Below, in pieces: positions 7,571-9,333 of a DNA stretch of 9,333 nt. The stretch is taken from assembly GCA_019242465.1 (NCBI GenBank), contig JAFAVL010000425.1, positions 1 to 9,333 on the forward strand, written 5' to 3'. Position 1 is the first letter of the stretch. Each line of letters begins with the position of its first letter. Below the pieces are notes generated by a model. That model did no database searches. It saw only the letters and a list, made by a program, of their open reading frames with translations, and was not told the origin of the DNA. This DNA is from Chroococcidiopsidaceae cyanobacterium CP_BM_RX_35. GTDB lineage: Bacteria; Cyanobacteriota; Cyanobacteriia; Cyanobacteriales; Chroococcidiopsidaceae. The translations under genes and the position numbers were made by a program.

Positions 7571-8652
7571 GAAATTCCTGCTCTCCTCCTGCTCCCCCAC
7601 TTCCCCCTATACCCCCACCAAGGACTAACTTGCAGCACCCCGTTTTTGGTAAAAACGACCCGAAACTGAGCGATATCTTTAGGGGTGTTGCGACTGCTCT
7701 GTAAGTTATAGTGCCAGTTGGGAAGTGGAGTTTGATCAATGTGAGTTCGCGCTGCCGCATTGACAGGCGTATACCCCATGAGCGTGCCGTTGGCATCCAT
7801 TTCTACACGGTAGACTAGATTTTGTGCCATTCGAGGGGGTGTTGTCCATGCTCGATTCAATTGGTCATATAGCTTTCGATTTAACGCACGCAGCTGGTGA
7901 ATGTCAGTAATTTCTAGTACAGTGGGGTGAGCCGTTGTTAAATCTGGAATTGGGGTCGGAGTTGCAGGTCGAGGACTAGCATAACTTTGACTAGACCGTT
8001 TGGTATTCGAGGTTGTCACCCTAAAGCTAGGCTGTGGTTGTGGGAGCCGCTTAGCGGGAGTCGGAACAAAGAACAACGCGATCGCACTCAAGGCCAAACT
8101 GTATACTCCTACAGCGGCTGGTACTGCTTGCTTAGTCAAGATTTGGCTAGAACCAGCGTCAGGTATCCCAATTGGCAGCAGTGGTGGCGGTGAAAAATCT
8201 GGTAGCGTTTGGCTATCAGCTAAAAATTGATCGACTGCCTCTACCAGATCAAATAGTTGTACTGTCGTCAAGTCTATTTGAATTGGCATTTTGCTAGAGT
8301 TTTTGCCAACGTCTAATCCCTGGATTCCTGGGGTTGCCTGCACGATTAACCGATGTCGGTGTTCATCAACTTGCTGCAACTGTACCAGTCCAGGCTCTAG
8401 TGTTTGAGCTGCTGGGTGCCGTACCTGACTCAAAAATTCCTGTGCATAACTGCTGACTGCTGCGATCAAGCTTTCAAAAAAGTCCCGTCCCCCAGAAAGA
8501 GGCTGAACACTTGCAGCCAAATAACAGTCTACACTCACCAAGGTTGAGAGCAAGGGTCGCATCTCTTCTATAAACGTGCCAGTCGTAGCATCACTCAAAC
8601 CCTCCAAAACCAGCGTGCAATTAGGCAGGCTATACAGGCGTTGGATAGTCAT
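7567..8652 (-). CDS. DUF4335 family single-pass membrane protein, function unknown
   Basis: A 361-residue protein that I match from memory to DUF4335, a cyanobacterial family without known function. The N-terminal domain (1-145) begins MTIQRLYSLPNCTLVLEGLS and contains QPLSGGRDFFESLIAAVSSY (50-69), the most family-like stretch. A Pro-rich segment (150-163) leads to one hydrophobic helix (about 177-196, VPAAVGVYSLALSAIALFFV), then a Pro/Ser/Thr/Arg linker (197-240) and a second domain (245-345) containing LRALNRKLYDQLNRAWT and QFRVVFTKNGVLQVSPW. Topology is uncertain. The last 11 or so residues are encoded by a C/G-rich low-complexity tract and look acquired. The ATG at 8652 fits the family start; a TTG at 8694 would add 14 residues and overlap the upstream gene. 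It lies 26 bases after the peptidase stop on the same strand, probably one operon. Confidence 0.82.
   Translation of the reverse strand: MTIQRLYSLPNCTLVLEGLSDATTGTFIEEMRPLLSTLVSVDCYLAASVQPLSGGRDFFESLIAAVSSYAQEFLSQVRHPAAQTLEPGLVQLQQVDEHRHRLIVQATPGIQGLDVGKNSSKMPIQIDLTTVQLFDLVEAVDQFLADSQTLPDFSPPPLLPIGIPDAGSSQILTKQAVPAAVGVYSLALSAIALFFVPTPAKRLPQPQPSFRVTTSNTKRSSQSYASPRPATPTPIPDLTTAHPTVLEITDIHQLRALNRKLYDQLNRAWTTPPRMAQNLVYRVEMDANGTLMGYTPVNAAARTHIDQTPLPNWHYNLQSSRNTPKDIAQFRVVFTKNGVLQVSPWWGYRGKWGSRRRAGIS
7578..7619. repeat. C-rich low-complexity tract at the gene end
   Basis: A run of CTCC, CCCCCA and TTCCCCC units on the plus strand resembles the short G/C-skewed repeats scattered between genes in many cyanobacteria. 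Here it is read through by the DUF4335 gene on the minus strand and encodes its final, basic tail. It ends 8 bases after the glycosyltransferase stop. Confidence 0.45.
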
Positions 8653-8678
8653 TCGATTGTTAGATTTTATCCAAAATT

Positions 8679-9333
8679 CTATCTCAAGGACCAACCCAAA
8701 CGTGTTGGCTGTTCGTAAATTCGCTTGAGAGTGTTGATGTCTCTAGTAGAGATGGGTGGAGGGTTGCGAACTTGGGAGAAGTACATCACATCAGTCGCTA
8801 CCTGACTATGCCCCCAAATTCCCAAAGCATGACCTAGTTCGTGACGGGCAGATGCCTGAAGGTAAGGAACTATTTGTCTAGGGCTCAGCTTAATGGTGCA
8901 GCGGTGGGATAAGACAGCCGGAGTATCTTTCATTTTGCTCGTGTATAACTCATAGCTAGTTTCTGCGGTACGCACTCGCTGTAATTCACCCCTTGGGGAA
9001 AGCCGGAGTGGAGAACGCCACTGCAAAATGACAATATCAGCTACCGCTGGCTGCTCAACTAGCACTAGGGGCAAATAAACACTCCACTCCTGTACAGCCG
9101 ACAGCACAGCTCTTACCCACCTTTGGGCTTGGTCGTCGCTGTCTTGAACTGCGGATTCTATATAAACCCGAACGGGAAACTGTGACCAGATTAGGTAGCC
9201 CACAGCCGTTGGCTGAACTTGGGCAAAGTAGTCACCGCTATTGGTATTATCCTGCCACTGGGCTAACTCGGGGGGCAGGGGATGAGGCTGGGGGATCGGT
9301 AGCGTGGCTGGTGTTAAAGGTGCTGAGACTAAG
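8679..9333 (-). CDS. Matrixin-like zinc metallopeptidase, 5' end beyond window
   Basis: 217 codons are visible and the frame is open to the right edge, so the true start and any signal peptide are outside. The visible part starts with a Pro-rich linker (TPATLPIPQPHPLPPELAQW), then FPVRVYIE, typical of the first strand of matrixin catalytic domains. The zinc site is HELGHALGIWGHS (8843 down to 8805): two histidines and the catalytic glutamate in HExxH, the metzincin glycine, and a third histidine one residue later than in canonical HExxHxxGxxH. DVMYFS, seven residues on, supplies the Met-turn, and PPPISTRDINTLKRIYE is the usual closing helix of the M10A-like fold. A GTG at 9203 could be called as start but would cut off plausible upstream coding sequence. 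Export is inferred from the family. It directly precedes the DUF4335 gene. Substrate is unknown. Confidence 0.85.
   Translation of the reverse strand, partial: LVSAPLTPATLPIPQPHPLPPELAQWQDNTNSGDYFAQVQPTAVGYLIWSQFPVRVYIESAVQDSDDQAQRWVRAVLSAVQEWSVYLPLVLVEQPAVADIVILQWRSPLRLSPRGELQRVRTAETSYELYTSKMKDTPAVLSHRCTIKLSPRQIVPYLQASARHELGHALGIWGHSQVATDVMYFSQVRNPPPISTRDINTLKRIYEQPTRLGWSLR

Noticed and set aside
7987..8230. Short plus-strand ORFs within the DUF4335 gene
   Set aside because: They lie opposite a well-supported gene, overlap each other in different frames, and show no family resemblance or ribosome binding site.
8653..8694. Extending the DUF4335 protein upstream to the TTG at 8694
   Set aside because: It overlaps the peptidase stop and adds residues unlike the family start; MTIQRLYS at 8652 fits better.
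9201..9203. GTG at 9203 as the start of the metallopeptidase
   Set aside because: The same frame stays open for 43 further codons to the window edge with protein-like sequence (DYFAQVQPTAVGYLIW spans the GTG), so the gene is truncated by the window instead.
1..9333. CRISPR array, tRNA, insertion sequence, prophage or defence system
   Set aside because: No regularly spaced repeats, cloverleaf sequence, transposase, integrase or nuclease/toxin motifs were found on either strand.

Overview
The window is ordinary-looking cyanobacterial chromosome. The evidence is six exact copies of the palindrome GCGATCGC (HIP1; starts at 104, 409, 1423, 3879, 5684 and 8078), about 0.14 expected by chance in this length, plus a set of genes typical of cyanobacteria: a long-form hibernation factor of the LrtA type, a cyanobacterial-style RecO, and a DUF4335 protein. 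I cannot name the genus. There is no CRISPR array, tRNA, rRNA, insertion sequence or phage gene that I can see, and no stretch above 300 bases without a gene.

Layout. 1-556 (minus): 5' part of lipB, running off the left edge. 557-701: divergent promoter region. 702-1355 (plus): hpf/lrtA. 1362-2696 (minus): mntH, an Nramp-family Mn2+ importer, tail to tail with hpf with only 6 bases between stop codons. 2697-2963: divergent intergenic region with a tandem TTAACTT repeat and a short coding-like remnant. 2964-6361 (plus): deoC, recO and an MFS permease in close succession (37-base gap, then a 14-base overlap), probably one transcript. 6361-6382: a small hairpin. 6431-7570 (plus): a GT4-type glycosyltransferase. 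7567-8652 (minus): a single-pass membrane DUF4335 protein whose stop codon overlaps that of the glycosyltransferase. 8679-9333 (minus): a matrixin-like zinc metallopeptidase, open to the right edge, 26 bases upstream of the DUF4335 start and probably in the same operon.

How the genes fit together. Most are housekeeping: lipoylation of 2-oxoacid dehydrogenases and glycine cleavage (lipB), ribosome hibernation (hpf), metal uptake (mntH), deoxyribonucleoside catabolism (deoC), and recombinational repair (recO). The MFS permease and glycosyltransferase have no assignable substrate. The least explained part is the right end, where a probable exported zinc protease with an atypically spaced zinc motif sits just upstream of a cyanobacterial membrane protein of unknown function. 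I see no convincing new multi-gene system. The protease/DUF4335 pair is the best lead, followed by the RecO linker insertion and the long disordered N-terminus of the permease.
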